Origin: CAYZSU01 sp964480565
Lineage (GTDB): Bacteria > UBA10199 > 2-02-FULL-44-16 > JAAZCA01
Direction of reading: 5' to 3'
DNA length: 25,759 nucleotides
Assembly: GCA_964480565.1 (NCBI GenBank)
Contig: CAYZSU010000030.1
Coordinates: 1-25,759 of the forward strand
Made by a program: the position numbers and the translations under genes. Position 1 is the stretch's first letter. Each line of letters begins with the position of its first letter. Positions 17,703 through 25,703 of this stretch are shown here, one piece after another. The notes beneath the pieces were generated by a model, which was given only the letters and a program-made list of their open reading frames with translations, was not told the origin of the DNA and made no database searches.

Positions 17703-17999
17703 ATGCCAAAAAAAATCTATTAAATAACATTAATTTGTAAATATGAACACGACGGTATTTTAAAGGTCAAAGAAGTAAAAAAAGAAGTACTCACCCGGGG
17801 CGCGTGGACAACGATTATGTTTTTAATCCAAGAATGGGATAATAAAACAGAAGATTATGGGCCTGAAAAAATTCGAATTCAGCGGTATCAAAAACGCAGC
17901 GGCTCTTATACTCCCCGAAGTAAATTTACTATATCCAATAGCAAACAAGCCCACCAAATGATTGACATCATGACCCGCTGGATGCCTAAAGAATCCTAA
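17703..17999 (+). pseudogene. Small conserved-looking gene interrupted by TAA at codon 7
   Basis: The best ribosome binding site in the window, AGGAGGG (17691-17697), lies five bases before ATG at 17703. The frame reads MPKKIY, then TAA (17721-17723), then stays open in the same frame for 91 codons (ITLICKYEHDGILKVKEVKKE ... RWMPKES) to TAA at 17997-17999. The composition before and after the stop is like one continuous small basic cytoplasmic protein of about 98 residues. The only ATG after the stop is at 17817, with no ribosome binding site, and would give 60 residues. A single-base change (for example AAA or CAA to TAA) would explain it; an eight-A run in codons 2-5 is also present. It is the first gene of a plus-strand operon, 19 bases before the next gene. 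No family is recognised with certainty. Confidence 0.55.
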
Positions 18000-18018
18000 A
18001 TACACGACAGGAAAATTT

Positions 18019-18621
18019 ATGCCATGCAAAAAAACAGCATGTTCGTCAAAAACTGGGCGAAAAAAAAAGACATCCATGGCATCTCAGAAAATAAGCTTTA
18101 AAGATAAACCTCTTAAATCCATCATTGCAATATTATGTACACTTCTTAGAGCGCATGATCACAAACCTATATTAACTGGCCGAGGTTGCGCTTATATGTA
18201 TGCGCCCAAACAGTGCCACACCAATAGTTTTGATATTGTCATGAATGAATATCATCCAGATACTATGATTGCATTGATGAAAAGAGCGCATCTATCGTTT
18301 CAAACAAATCGCACTTTTATCAGTAAATCCTATGACTTTGAAATTAATTTTCTACCACCCCCACTTTGTGTGGGCGACACCATTATCACACAAACGCATC
18401 GCATGAAAACCACACATGGTTATATTGATTTACTGACAATCACGGATATCGTTAGGCAACGCTTATCCGCCTATTATCGATGGGGAGATTCAAATGCATT
18501 GGACGAAGCAATCGTTCTTGCTAAAGGAAAGAATATCGACTTAAAACTCATTGAACATTGGTCCAGATGGGAATGGGCATCTGATCATTTTGAATTATTT
18601 TACCAACGATTACCAAAATAA
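18019..18621 (+). CDS. Hypothetical protein, possibly nucleotidyltransferase-like
   Basis: A 200-residue cytoplasmic protein with a Lys-rich N-terminus. AGGAAA lies seven bases before ATG at 18019; a second in-frame ATG at 18076 would remove only the basic tail. The order of segments recalls minimal nucleotidyltransferase-fold proteins of the AbiEii-like type: a helix (KSIIAILCTLLRAH), a GRGCAYMY turn, SFDIVMNEY in the place of the catalytic Asp motif, then a C-terminal LTITDIVRQRLSAYYRWGDSNALDEAIVLAK helix pair. The GS-x-DxD catalytic signature is not clean, so activity is doubtful. It lies 10 bases before the dipeptidase gene. The family call is tentative. Confidence 0.7.
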   Translation: MPCKKTACSSKTGRKKKTSMASQKISFKDKPLKSIIAILCTLLRAHDHKPILTGRGCAYMYAPKQCHTNSFDIVMNEYHPDTMIALMKRAHLSFQTNRTFISKSYDFEINFLPPPLCVGDTIITQTHRMKTTHGYIDLLTITDIVRQRLSAYYRWGDSNALDEAIVLAKGKNIDLKLIEHWSRWEWASDHFELFYQRLPK

Positions 18622-18631
18622 AGGAAATACA

Positions 18632-20008
18632 ATGACTGATATCATACACACATTAAAAAACAATGAATCCGCACATTTAAATTTATTATTTGATTTTTTA
18701 CGCTTTGAAAGTATCTCCGCCGTATCTGAAAAAACAGACGATGTCAGGCAATGTGCTGATTGGCTAAAAACATTTTTGGGCAATGCCGGCTTTAACAATG
18801 CCAAACTCATTGAACCCGGGTTTCATCCCGCAGTATACGCGGACTGGTTGCATGCAGGCAATGATAAACCCACGATATTAATTTATGGCCATTATGATGT
18901 ACAACCTGTGACACCTTTGGAAAAATGGACCACACCGCCATTTGAGCCAGAAATCCGCAACAACTGGATTTATGCACGCGGTGCCAGCGATGACAAAGGC
19001 CAAACCCTTACCCATATTCTCGCACTGGCAACGATACTCAAAGAAACCGGGACATTACCAGTGAATGTGAAATTCTTCATCGAAGGCGAGGAAGAAGGTG
19101 GCACTGAAAAAACACAAGAATTTGTGAAAAAATCAGCGGATATATTATCATGCGATGCAGTTATGTTATCAGATACATCCTGGCCCAGCCATGACATTCC
19201 AACGCTTATCTATGCACTACGCGGCATTGCATATTTTAATGTGCATGTAAGAGGGCCAAACAGAGATTTACATTCCGGCATGGTTGGCGGCATGGTGCAT
19301 AATCCACTCAATGCCATTGGCCGACTGATTTCTAAATTGCAGGAGGATGATGGACGTATTCTAATTCCCGGTATTTATGATGATGTCATCGCTATGACCG
19401 ATGCAGAACGCAGTGAATTTGCACGCTTCCCCCATGTAGATGCCGACATGGCCGCTGACTTAGGCGTAAATGCACTTTGGGGAGAAACAGGATTTACCAG
19501 TACAGAGCGCAATTGGGGACGACCATCTCTTGATATTCACGGTATTTGGGGCGGCTATACGGATGAAGGCGCAAAAACTGTACTTCCCGGCGAATGCGGA
19601 TTTAAGATGAGTTTGCGATTAGTACCTAATCAAACGCCTCAAAAAACCAGTCAGCTAATTTCCGATTATCTAAATACCCTCTGCCCACCAGGCATTACAA
19701 TAAATGTTGAGCCATTACATGGCGGCGATCCAGTAATGATCGATCCGAATAATCCATATATTGCATGCGCAATGGATGCCATTGAGACCGGCTTTGGCAC
19801 GCGCCCCTTGCTTGTCCGTGAAGGTGCATCCATCCCTATTTCTGCCACATTTTACGATACATTAAAGGTCCCCATTGTCATGATGGGCTTGGGGCTTAAT
19901 GAAGATAACATTCACTCACCCAATGAAAAAATTCGCGTGGATCATTTTTACAATGGTATTATTTCATGTGCACATTTTTACATGAAGGCAACAGATATCA
20001 CATTATAA
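18632..20008 (+). CDS. M20 family metallo-dipeptidase
   Basis: About 458 residues from ATG at 18632, which has AAAGGAA seven bases upstream; the open frame further 5' overlaps the preceding gene and is rejected. All M20 metal and catalytic motifs are present: YGHYDVQP (H87, D89), RGASDDKG (bridging Asp120), EGEEEGGTE (catalytic and metal Glu 153-154), SDTSW (D181) and a C-terminal NEDNIHSPNE histidine. The lid/dimerisation domain (about 195-380) includes VRGPNRDLHSGMVGG. The family hydrolyses dipeptides and related amides with two zinc ions in the cytoplasm; the closest types are the carnosinase-like dipeptidases. No signal peptide is seen. Confidence 0.93.
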   Translation: MTDIIHTLKNNESAHLNLLFDFLRFESISAVSEKTDDVRQCADWLKTFLGNAGFNNAKLIEPGFHPAVYADWLHAGNDKPTILIYGHYDVQPVTPLEKWTTPPFEPEIRNNWIYARGASDDKGQTLTHILALATILKETGTLPVNVKFFIEGEEEGGTEKTQEFVKKSADILSCDAVMLSDTSWPSHDIPTLIYALRGIAYFNVHVRGPNRDLHSGMVGGMVHNPLNAIGRLISKLQEDDGRILIPGIYDDVIAMTDAERSEFARFPHVDADMAADLGVNALWGETGFTSTERNWGRPSLDIHGIWGGYTDEGAKTVLPGECGFKMSLRLVPNQTPQKTSQLISDYLNTLCPPGITINVEPLHGGDPVMIDPNNPYIACAMDAIETGFGTRPLLVREGASIPISATFYDTLKVPIVMMGLGLNEDNIHSPNEKIRVDHFYNGIISCAHFYMKATDITL

Positions 20009-20029
20009 TTAATTAAAGGCACATGACAT

Positions 20030-20419
20030 ATGCACCATCCAACCAACCTAAAATTCGGACTATCATTAGTAATGATCCTATTATGTAGTATTTTTTTTAC
20101 ATTGCCATGCCATGCATTTATTACCGGGAAAAGCACTGTTACTGCTGCAAATTATAAGCCTATAAAAAAAGAAAATTATGACGATGTGCGCATCTATTAT
20201 TCCACGACTCCCTATCAATCCTATCGTGTCATTGGCACAGTGATGGTTAAGGGATCAAAGCGCAGCGAAACAATTCAAATGGTCAATGCATTTAAAAAAC
20301 ACGCTGCAAAAATCGGCGCAGATGCAATTATTCATGTGAAAGATAATGTGGTAACTCTCAGTGAATTCCCCAAAGATACGCCACCAACAATGATGGGCAA
20401 GGCCATTGTGTTTCAATAG
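20030..20419 (+). CDS. Small exported hypothetical protein
   Basis: A 129-residue protein with a signal peptide (1-31, cleavage after CHA) and a domain of about 95 residues. The sequence runs VRIYYSTTPYQSYRVIGTVMVKG, then a helix, then AAKIGADAIIHVKDN. This layout (Y-x-x-x-P-x-x-Y-x-x-IG, followed by a GADA motif) is seen in several small periplasmic or lipoprotein families related to YbjQ/DUF4156-type domains. No function is known. It is the last gene of the plus-strand operon, 21 bases after the dipeptidase gene, and ends 11 bases before the convergent MYXO-CTERM-like gene. Confidence 0.75.
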   Translation: MHHPTNLKFGLSLVMILLCSIFFTLPCHAFITGKSTVTAANYKPIKKENYDDVRIYYSTTPYQSYRVIGTVMVKGSKRSETIQMVNAFKKHAAKIGADAIIHVKDNVVTLSEFPKDTPPTMMGKAIVFQ

Positions 20420-20430
20420 TGAGGTTGCTA

Positions 20431-20469
20431 TCAAAATGCCCATCTTCGGCATTGTCCAGAAAATCCAAT
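20431..20469. repeat. Palindromic element copy C (partial, inside a coding end)
   Basis: Thirty-nine bases match the element copy at 15564-15716 in reverse orientation with six differences (33 of 39 by eye). The small hairpin AATGCC-loop-GGCATT is kept. The match ends at the stop codon of the MYXO-CTERM-like gene; weaker similarity may continue to 20424. Confidence 0.65.
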
Positions 20470-21954
20470 GAACAGCATACTTATCATAAGCAGTATCGAC
20501 ATATTATTTGACTGTGGCATCATCTGACAACCACCGTTGGTCAAGCCATATGTTGCTTCCAAACCATCGACCTTGGGATCATCATCGCCGCCCAATAAAT
20601 CCTCATCACCCGTGCCAAAAGTCTCTATGGGATCGATAAAATCACCGCCATCATCGCTACCACCCTGCACGCCTGTATCCATGCCTTTTCCATCATCATC
20701 GGATCCTGCGGACAAATCATCATCTCCCGTTGTATTGGGATCAAAGTCCGTTTGCATACACAGTTGCATACGATTACTCCACTCATAGCCATGCTCACAA
20801 TTGTGGTCAGGATCTACAACAATATCTCTTATTATCATTGTTTGAACTTGCAATTGACAATCTTGATTATCACATTGAAATTCTCCTAGCAGAGGTAGGC
20901 GCCGATTATCATTCTCAGGCTTTCGCATATACCAGCCCGGGTCTGTACTTTGTTCACCAATAATATGAACTCTTTCATCAGGGTCATGCGCGTCCACCCA
21001 TGGAACAATCGTTTGTCGTTTCAGTAAATTATAAAAGAGTACTTTATCCAAATTTTGATTCCAATCAAAGTTAGAATCTACTTCTGACAATTTAAGCTGA
21101 TTATTATTATCTTCAATCATATGTTTTTCCATGGCAATCAGATGATCTTCTTGGCTTAATTCATCGATTGTCATGGCGCCATGAGACCGACCCTTATCCC
21201 TTCTTAACACAATCGGCTCAAAAACACGCGCTGCAGTAAAGCGAATATCCACACCCTTGACCAAATGATCGAGGAGTAATTGCCCGGAATCTGTGTCAAT
21301 CGATTCTTCTGTCTGATTTAACACAAAGATATTGGCTTTATTGGCAGAGCCATTTAACTTTACAGTAAGCCCTTTATCCCGACAATGATTCACATCATCG
21401 CAAAAATCAATGATGGTATTGGGCGATAAATTGAATAGTTCCTTTACCCCTGCGCGCGCAGTGACATGTACATTGCGAAATATTAACCGCACATAACCCG
21501 TAGTTTTAATGAATTTACTGTTTTTATGGACATCAAAATCAATGCTATCTATAACAATCGACAGACTCGATGCTGCAGACCGAGAAGACACCACATCTGA
21601 AGAAAAACCTTCTATGACATATGCATACTCATTGGAATCATTATCTATATCAATACATTCTATTGAATCCCTTGATAATGCTGACAAATTTGCCATACAT
21701 TCAGCATTTAAGATATCGCTATTCAAATGTATCTCTCCTCTTTGACATGCCAACCCAATGGCAAGCATTGGAATACGGAGTGATTTATTTGCGTTCAAAC
21801 AACCTTTATCATTCATTTCAATTGATGAAATATTCTCATACACATCATTCACTTCATCTCCGATAGACCTTGCCCTTGCATACACATCACTACTCCCCAC
21901 ACATATTCCAATGCATAAGATGACCATAACCCCTATTTTTTTCATATATGCCAT
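20431..21954 (-). CDS. Secreted protein with MYXO-CTERM-like anchor; C-terminus encoded by palindromic element
   Basis: A 507-residue exported protein. The signal peptide (1-27) ends DVYARA. The body (about 28-400) is rich in Asp, Asn and Cys and shows no recognised domain. A Gly/Asp-rich linker (about 405-470) leads to GGC (Cys476), a hydrophobic segment (about 486-498) and a final CRRWAF. Cys, helix and Arg-Arg is the arrangement of MYXO-CTERM sorting signals, which are processed by myxosortases to leave a surface-anchored Cys. The last 12 residues and the stop codon (20431-20469) lie in a copy of the dispersed palindromic element, which supplies the Arg-Arg. AAAGGA lies about 13 bases before the start; a second ATG three codons later is possible. 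Confidence 0.8.
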   Translation of the reverse strand: MAYMKKIGVMVILCIGICVGSSDVYARARSIGDEVNDVYENISSIEMNDKGCLNANKSLRIPMLAIGLACQRGEIHLNSDILNAECMANLSALSRDSIECIDIDNDSNEYAYVIEGFSSDVVSSRSAASSLSIVIDSIDFDVHKNSKFIKTTGYVRLIFRNVHVTARAGVKELFNLSPNTIIDFCDDVNHCRDKGLTVKLNGSANKANIFVLNQTEESIDTDSGQLLLDHLVKGVDIRFTAARVFEPIVLRRDKGRSHGAMTIDELSQEDHLIAMEKHMIEDNNNQLKLSEVDSNFDWNQNLDKVLFYNLLKRQTIVPWVDAHDPDERVHIIGEQSTDPGWYMRKPENDNRRLPLLGEFQCDNQDCQLQVQTMIIRDIVVDPDHNCEHGYEWSNRMQLCMQTDFDPNTTGDDDLSAGSDDDGKGMDTGVQGGSDDGGDFIDPIETFGTGDEDLLGGDDDPKVDGLEATYGLTNGGCQMMPQSNNMSILLMISMLFIGFSGQCRRWAF

Positions 21955-22109
21955 AGTTATAGTTATATCCTTTGGTAATGAATTTCATATTATTACATTG
22001 CAATTCACGTACCAAATAAAAACCACTATTATCAATAGGTTACACGAAATATTTCCAAACAAAACAGATATCTCCATATAAATTCGGAGACTTTACTCCC
22101 CACATTCTC

Positions 22110-22138
22110 GTGCCTGGTACTGGCAGCGGTGCCAGGCT
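22110..22138. repeat. GTGCCAGGC-type palindrome, copy 2 (imperfect)
   Basis: GTGCCTGG (22110-22117) and GGTGCCAGGC (22129-22138) form an inverted pair around a short spacer in the divergent region between two genes. They share the core of the 13913 and 25704 copies. Confidence 0.45.
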
Positions 22139-22161
22139 CCAAAACCATTATATGAATAAAA

Positions 22162-22187
22162 AATAATAGCACCTATTATTCTTTTTT
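22162..22187. terminator. AT-rich hairpin with T tracts, possible bidirectional terminator
   Basis: AATAATAG (22162-22169) and CTATTATT (22173-22180) are perfect 8-base arms around CAC, followed by CTTTTTT on the plus strand and by a T-rich run on the minus strand. With one G-C pair it is weak. It lies between two divergent genes, so it would be a leader attenuator rather than a gene end. Confidence 0.25.
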
Positions 22188-22222
22188 AGCAACTTTTTGC
22201 ATAATCATCCGATAACATCTCC

Positions 22223-22753
22223 ATGAATCACATTATACGACAATTCAACCATTCAATCATCGTTAGTATTTTAATTTTTTGCATGTATACAACCAGCCAA
22301 TCCGCCATGTTGCCCCTGCCCAATACGCAACTTGATTTTGGCATTGAATTTTCCAAACAAATCACAAATGCCTCTATTGCATATAATATTGATCCCGCAC
22401 TTATCACAGCCATCATTCATGCAGAATCCAACTTCAACCCCAAGGCCAGATCCTATGCAGGCGCCAAGGGATTGATGCAAATTAATGATATTACACAGCG
22501 GCATCTAGGTATTACGGATATTTATAATCCTGACCATAATATTGATGCAGGTAGCAGATATATTAAGGAATTAATGCAACGATTTCATGGAAATATTCGA
22601 TTTACTATTGCGGCCTACAATGCAGGGCCAGGGTCGGTCAGGCGTTATAAAGGTATTCCGCCCTATATGGAAACACAGCGCTATGTCAAAAAAGTCATGG
22701 CGTATTTTCAGCAATATCAACGACTGCTCGCATCGCATCAATTGACATCTTAA
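22223..22753 (+). CDS. Lytic transglycosylase, SLT (MltC/Slt70) family
   Basis: A 176-residue exported protein. The signal peptide (1-28, ending TSQSA) is followed by a transglycosylase domain (about 45-160): catalytic Glu68 in AIIHAESNFNPKARS, GAKGLMQI (80-87), NIDAGSRYIKELMQRF and AAYNAGPGSVRRY (130-142). It cleaves peptidoglycan between MurNAc and GlcNAc in the periplasm. It is a minimal form with no extra substrate-binding domain. No clear ribosome binding site is seen before the ATG. The next gene is convergent, 36 bases away. Confidence 0.92.
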   Translation: MNHIIRQFNHSIIVSILIFCMYTTSQSAMLPLPNTQLDFGIEFSKQITNASIAYNIDPALITAIIHAESNFNPKARSYAGAKGLMQINDITQRHLGITDIYNPDHNIDAGSRYIKELMQRFHGNIRFTIAAYNAGPGSVRRYKGIPPYMETQRYVKKVMAYFQQYQRLLASHQLTS

Positions 22754-22789
22754 GGACTAAGCCCACTCAATCATAAGGAAAACATTTTT

Positions 22790-23851
22790 TTAATTCTGGG
22801 ATTGCCCTTTGGGTGAATTAATCCAGGAAATACGGGCATTCCATCTGGGCGCAATTTGAATCAACTTTTTTAGCGATTGAGATATAATCAGCGTACTATT
22901 ACTATGATTTTGATACACACCAATAACTGAATATGCATTAAATTTCTCAAAAAATGCAGCGAGTTCATGACTATTTAGTAACATCCCAATGGTCGCCAAG
23001 GCATCTGCATCCATTGCATTTGGGCCAATCACAGTAAGGCTAATCATATCCGAATCCGTTGGAATCCCTGTTTTTGGATTAATAATATGGGAATACCGCT
23101 GATTTTTTATAATACTAAAGCGCTCATAATTGCCTGATGTCACAATCGCTTGATTAACAATCGGTAATCGCGCAAGTATGCGTTCCTTTGCAGTGGGATC
23201 CTGAATACCAAATACAAATGCTTTATCCCCAAAAGCGCGACTATCACCGCCTGCCTCAATAAAACCGGATTTAATTCCTTTTTTCTGAAAAATTGCTGTA
23301 ATTTTCTCCACAGCCCAACCTTTGGATATACCGCCCAAATCAACATGAATAAATGGCATTTCATATTGAACCTGTTTCTTAGCGTTAAATCGCACATGAT
23401 GATAGCCCATGCTTTCTACTGTTTGATTAATCTGTGACTGACTCGGTAATTTATTACGCTTTCCCGCATGCATCCAAAGACGAATCAACGGCCCCACTGT
23501 AGGGTCAAATAATCCATTGGAATTTTCGTACCATTTTTTTGATTGATATAATATATCCCATAACTCATCGGAAACAAGTTGCCATTTTGAATGAGCATGT
23601 TCGTTTAACTGAGATAATTCGCTACTTTTTTCATATCGATTGATAATATTCGCCAGGCGATCAAGCTCTGCCTGCACTTTATGTTCATCCATTCCTAACA
23701 TATACCGATGCGGCTGTGTCCATTGCATATTAACTGGAATAGGGCCAAAAAGACATGTGGCTGTCATAGTAGACGGTATTAAACCAAACGCAGCAATACT
23801 AATTACTATTATCGCGGTACAAATAATTATTTTTTTTAATAATTTCCACAT
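22790..23851 (-). CDS. apbE: FAD:protein FMN transferase ApbE
   Basis: A 353-residue protein with an N-terminal membrane segment or signal (about 5-24) and a complete ApbE domain: FDPTVGPL (115-122), VDLGGISKGWAV (170-181), AGGDSRAFG (200-208), TSGNYERF (238-245), HIINPKTG (255-262) and AMDADALAT (279-287). It transfers FMN from FAD to a Thr in target flavoproteins in a Mg-dependent reaction, usually outside the cytoplasm, for example in NQR or RNF subunits. None of those partners is in this window. It lies 72 bases after the CoA-transferase B gene on the same strand; whether they share a transcript is unclear. No strong ribosome binding site precedes the ATG. Confidence 0.92.
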   Translation of the reverse strand: MWKLLKKIIICTAIIVISIAAFGLIPSTMTATCLFGPIPVNMQWTQPHRYMLGMDEHKVQAELDRLANIINRYEKSSELSQLNEHAHSKWQLVSDELWDILYQSKKWYENSNGLFDPTVGPLIRLWMHAGKRNKLPSQSQINQTVESMGYHHVRFNAKKQVQYEMPFIHVDLGGISKGWAVEKITAIFQKKGIKSGFIEAGGDSRAFGDKAFVFGIQDPTAKERILARLPIVNQAIVTSGNYERFSIIKNQRYSHIINPKTGIPTDSDMISLTVIGPNAMDADALATIGMLLNSHELAAFFEKFNAYSVIGVYQNHSNSTLIISQSLKKLIQIAPRWNARISWINSPKGQSQN

Positions 23852-23923
23852 GATTTAATCATACTGGGTTATCCATTATTGAGTACTACCTAATGCACCC
23901 AAATTGGATTTATGAAAAATAAA

Positions 23924-24586
23924 TTACGCTAATTGAAAGGGCTGCACATGATTCATAATCAGTTTAGGTGCTGTAATAGCCTGCACTGCATCCGGTGTCC
24001 ATCCTGGTGCCACTTCTTTTAAAATAAGACCCTGATCCGCTACTTCAATTACCGCACAGTCAGTTACAATTGTGTTTACGCACTGTTTGGCAGTTAGCTC
24101 ATAATCGCACTCATTAACGATTTTAGATGCGCCATCTTTAGTGATATGCGTCATCATGACAATTACACGTTTGGCACCCACTGCTAAATCCATGGCACCA
24201 CCATAGCTACCAACTGTACGTTGAGGCAATTTCCAATTGGCTAAATCACCATTGGCAGAGACTTGAAAACCGCCGAGTACTGTCACATCTAAATGCCCCC
24301 CGCGAATCATCGCAAAGGAATCCAAGCTATCAAATACGCTAGCGCCTGTCACTGCTGTGACTTCCTGATCCGCGGCATTTGTTAAATCCTCATCCGCACT
24401 CTGCTCATCCGCAAGCGGGCCAACGCCCAAGAGACCATTTTCAGATTGAAATAAAATGACACGGCTGGAATCAATATAATGGGATACCATCACAGGCAAT
24501 CCTATACCTAAGTTCACACAATAGCCATCTTCCAATTCCAAGGCCACTCGCTTGGCCATTTGTTCTTTTGTTAATAAAATGGTCAT
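23924..24586 (-). CDS. scoB: 3-oxoacid CoA-transferase subunit B
   Basis: A 220-residue protein of the usual length. The catalytic glutamate is Glu49 in FQSENGLLG. Other family segments are VNLGIGLPVMV (24-34), IRGGHLDVTVLGGFQVS and the C-terminal WTPDAVQAITAPKL. With subunit A it transfers CoA from succinyl-CoA to a 3-oxoacid such as acetoacetate, in the cytoplasm. The start forms an ATGA overlap with the scoA stop, so the two subunits are translated together. Confidence 0.93.
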   Translation of the reverse strand: MTILLTKEQMAKRVALELEDGYCVNLGIGLPVMVSHYIDSSRVILFQSENGLLGVGPLADEQSADEDLTNAADQEVTAVTGASVFDSLDSFAMIRGGHLDVTVLGGFQVSANGDLANWKLPQRTVGSYGGAMDLAVGAKRVIVMMTHITKDGASKIVNECDYELTAKQCVNTIVTDCAVIEVADQGLILKEVAPGWTPDAVQAITAPKLIMNHVQPFQLA

Positions 24587-25272
24587 TTGTCACTCCTTGG
24601 CACATGCACAATGCGGTTTACATACACACATGGTGTTTGAATGCGGTCAATATCAATATCACCAACTGGCAACATCTGCTCTGTTTCTACAATAGTAATA
24701 TCTGCTGCCATTGCCATAATGGGATTAAAATTACGTGCGGTTTTACGATAGGATAAATTACCATAGACATCCGCCTGATGCGCCTTGATCAAGGCAAATT
24801 TTGCACGCAATGCATATTCCAGAATCATCTCCTGATCATTAATGATGCGCAGGTCTTTACCCTCTGCAGCAACTGTTCCCACACCAACAGGCACATAGAA
24901 TGCACCCACACCAGATCCGCCAGCACGAATGCGTTCAGCAAGCGTGCCCTGCGGCACAAGCTCAAGCTCAGTCACTCCTTCTAAAACCTTCTGTTCTAAA
25001 GCACTGATTTTTTTGGGAGATCCAAACACCGCCCAGCATGTAATCACTTTTTTGACTTGACCGGTTTCAATCAAGATGTTCACATCATCTGGATTTTTCC
25101 AACCACCGCTCGCATCATTTCGAATGATAGTTAAATTGGACAGATTTTTCTTTTTTAGCGCACGCAGCAATGCACTCGGCACACCGCGTCCCTCAAAACC
25201 ACCCACCATAATGGTATCGCCACTGTGAATATCGGAAAGTACTGCCTCGCATGTATCATATAATTTATTCAT
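24583..25272 (-). CDS. scoA: 3-oxoacid CoA-transferase subunit A
   Basis: About 229 residues from ATG at 25272 (MNKLYD, the typical family start). A longer frame begins with TTG at 25308; neither start has a ribosome binding site. The family motifs are GGFEGRGVPSALLRAL, the Gly-rich GGSGVGAFYVPVGVGT and ALRAKFALIKAHQADVYGNL. Together with subunit B it forms succinyl-CoA:3-oxoacid CoA-transferase, used in the breakdown of acetoacetate and similar acids. A promoter-like TTGACT with TACAAC 17 bases downstream (25308-25280) ends 7 bases before the ATG, so the message may be nearly leaderless; this is an inference. Confidence 0.92.
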   Translation of the reverse strand: MNKLYDTCEAVLSDIHSGDTIMVGGFEGRGVPSALLRALKKKNLSNLTIIRNDASGGWKNPDDVNILIETGQVKKVITCWAVFGSPKKISALEQKVLEGVTELELVPQGTLAERIRAGGSGVGAFYVPVGVGTVAAEGKDLRIINDQEMILEYALRAKFALIKAHQADVYGNLSYRKTARNFNPIMAMAADITIVETEQMLPVGDIDIDRIQTPCVYVNRIVHVPRSDK

Positions 25273-25347
25273 AGATGCGGTTGTATGCACAAGGGTCGAC
25301 TGAGTCAACTGAATATAATGAGCTGTGATATGGATATTTTTTTATAA

Positions 25348-25692
25348 TGGGAGTGCCCTCAAAACGCCCATCTTCGGCGTTGGAAAGCCAAATTCAATTC
25401 GATTACATACTCTTATGGTTGCGCCTTCATTGAATTTGCTGTTTAGCGATGTGACAGCGTAATGAATGCCAATGCAATAATTACGCTGATCAAGCGCTTA
25501 TGCATTACCGACAGTAAAAATATAATAGTCGCTGTCCGACCTTGCAAACAAGACTTCACTTAGCAGCCGTATAGATATACGGTTGCTAAGTGTTAGTCGC
25601 GTTTATGCCTGAAACCTTTAGTAATCCGATAGAGGTTAGGCAATCTGAACATTTTTGAACACTCCCTAAAATTGCTATTTTTCACCAGTCCC
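25348..25692. repeat. Palindromic element copy D, long form with inserted segment
   Basis: It runs from TGGGAGTGCCCTCAAAACGC (25348) to CACTCCC (25660-25666) and the shared flank ending CACCAGTCCC (25683-25692), in reverse orientation to copy B. Shared inner parts are AACGCCCATCTTCGGCGTT, AAATTCAAT (25390-25398) and ATTGAATTTGCTG (25429-25441). About 200 bases (25442-25645) are not in copy B. They hold two inverted repeats: CAGCGTAAT/ATTACGCTG (25455-25463, 25480-25488) and 15-base arms with one G-T pair (25558-25572, 25577-25591). No reading frame of note lies inside. It fills the region upstream of scoA. Confidence 0.7.
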
Positions 25693-25703
25693 ATAATAAT
25701 GAG

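Noticed and set aside
18551..18631. Longer N-terminus for the M20 dipeptidase
   Set aside because: It overlaps the end of the preceding gene, has no ribosome binding site, and the ATG at 18632 has AAAGGAA at the right distance.
21758..22081. Plus-strand frame of 107 codons opposite the MYXO-CTERM-like gene start
   Set aside because: It is mostly antisense to a coding region, has no ribosome binding site, and its sequence is low-complexity.
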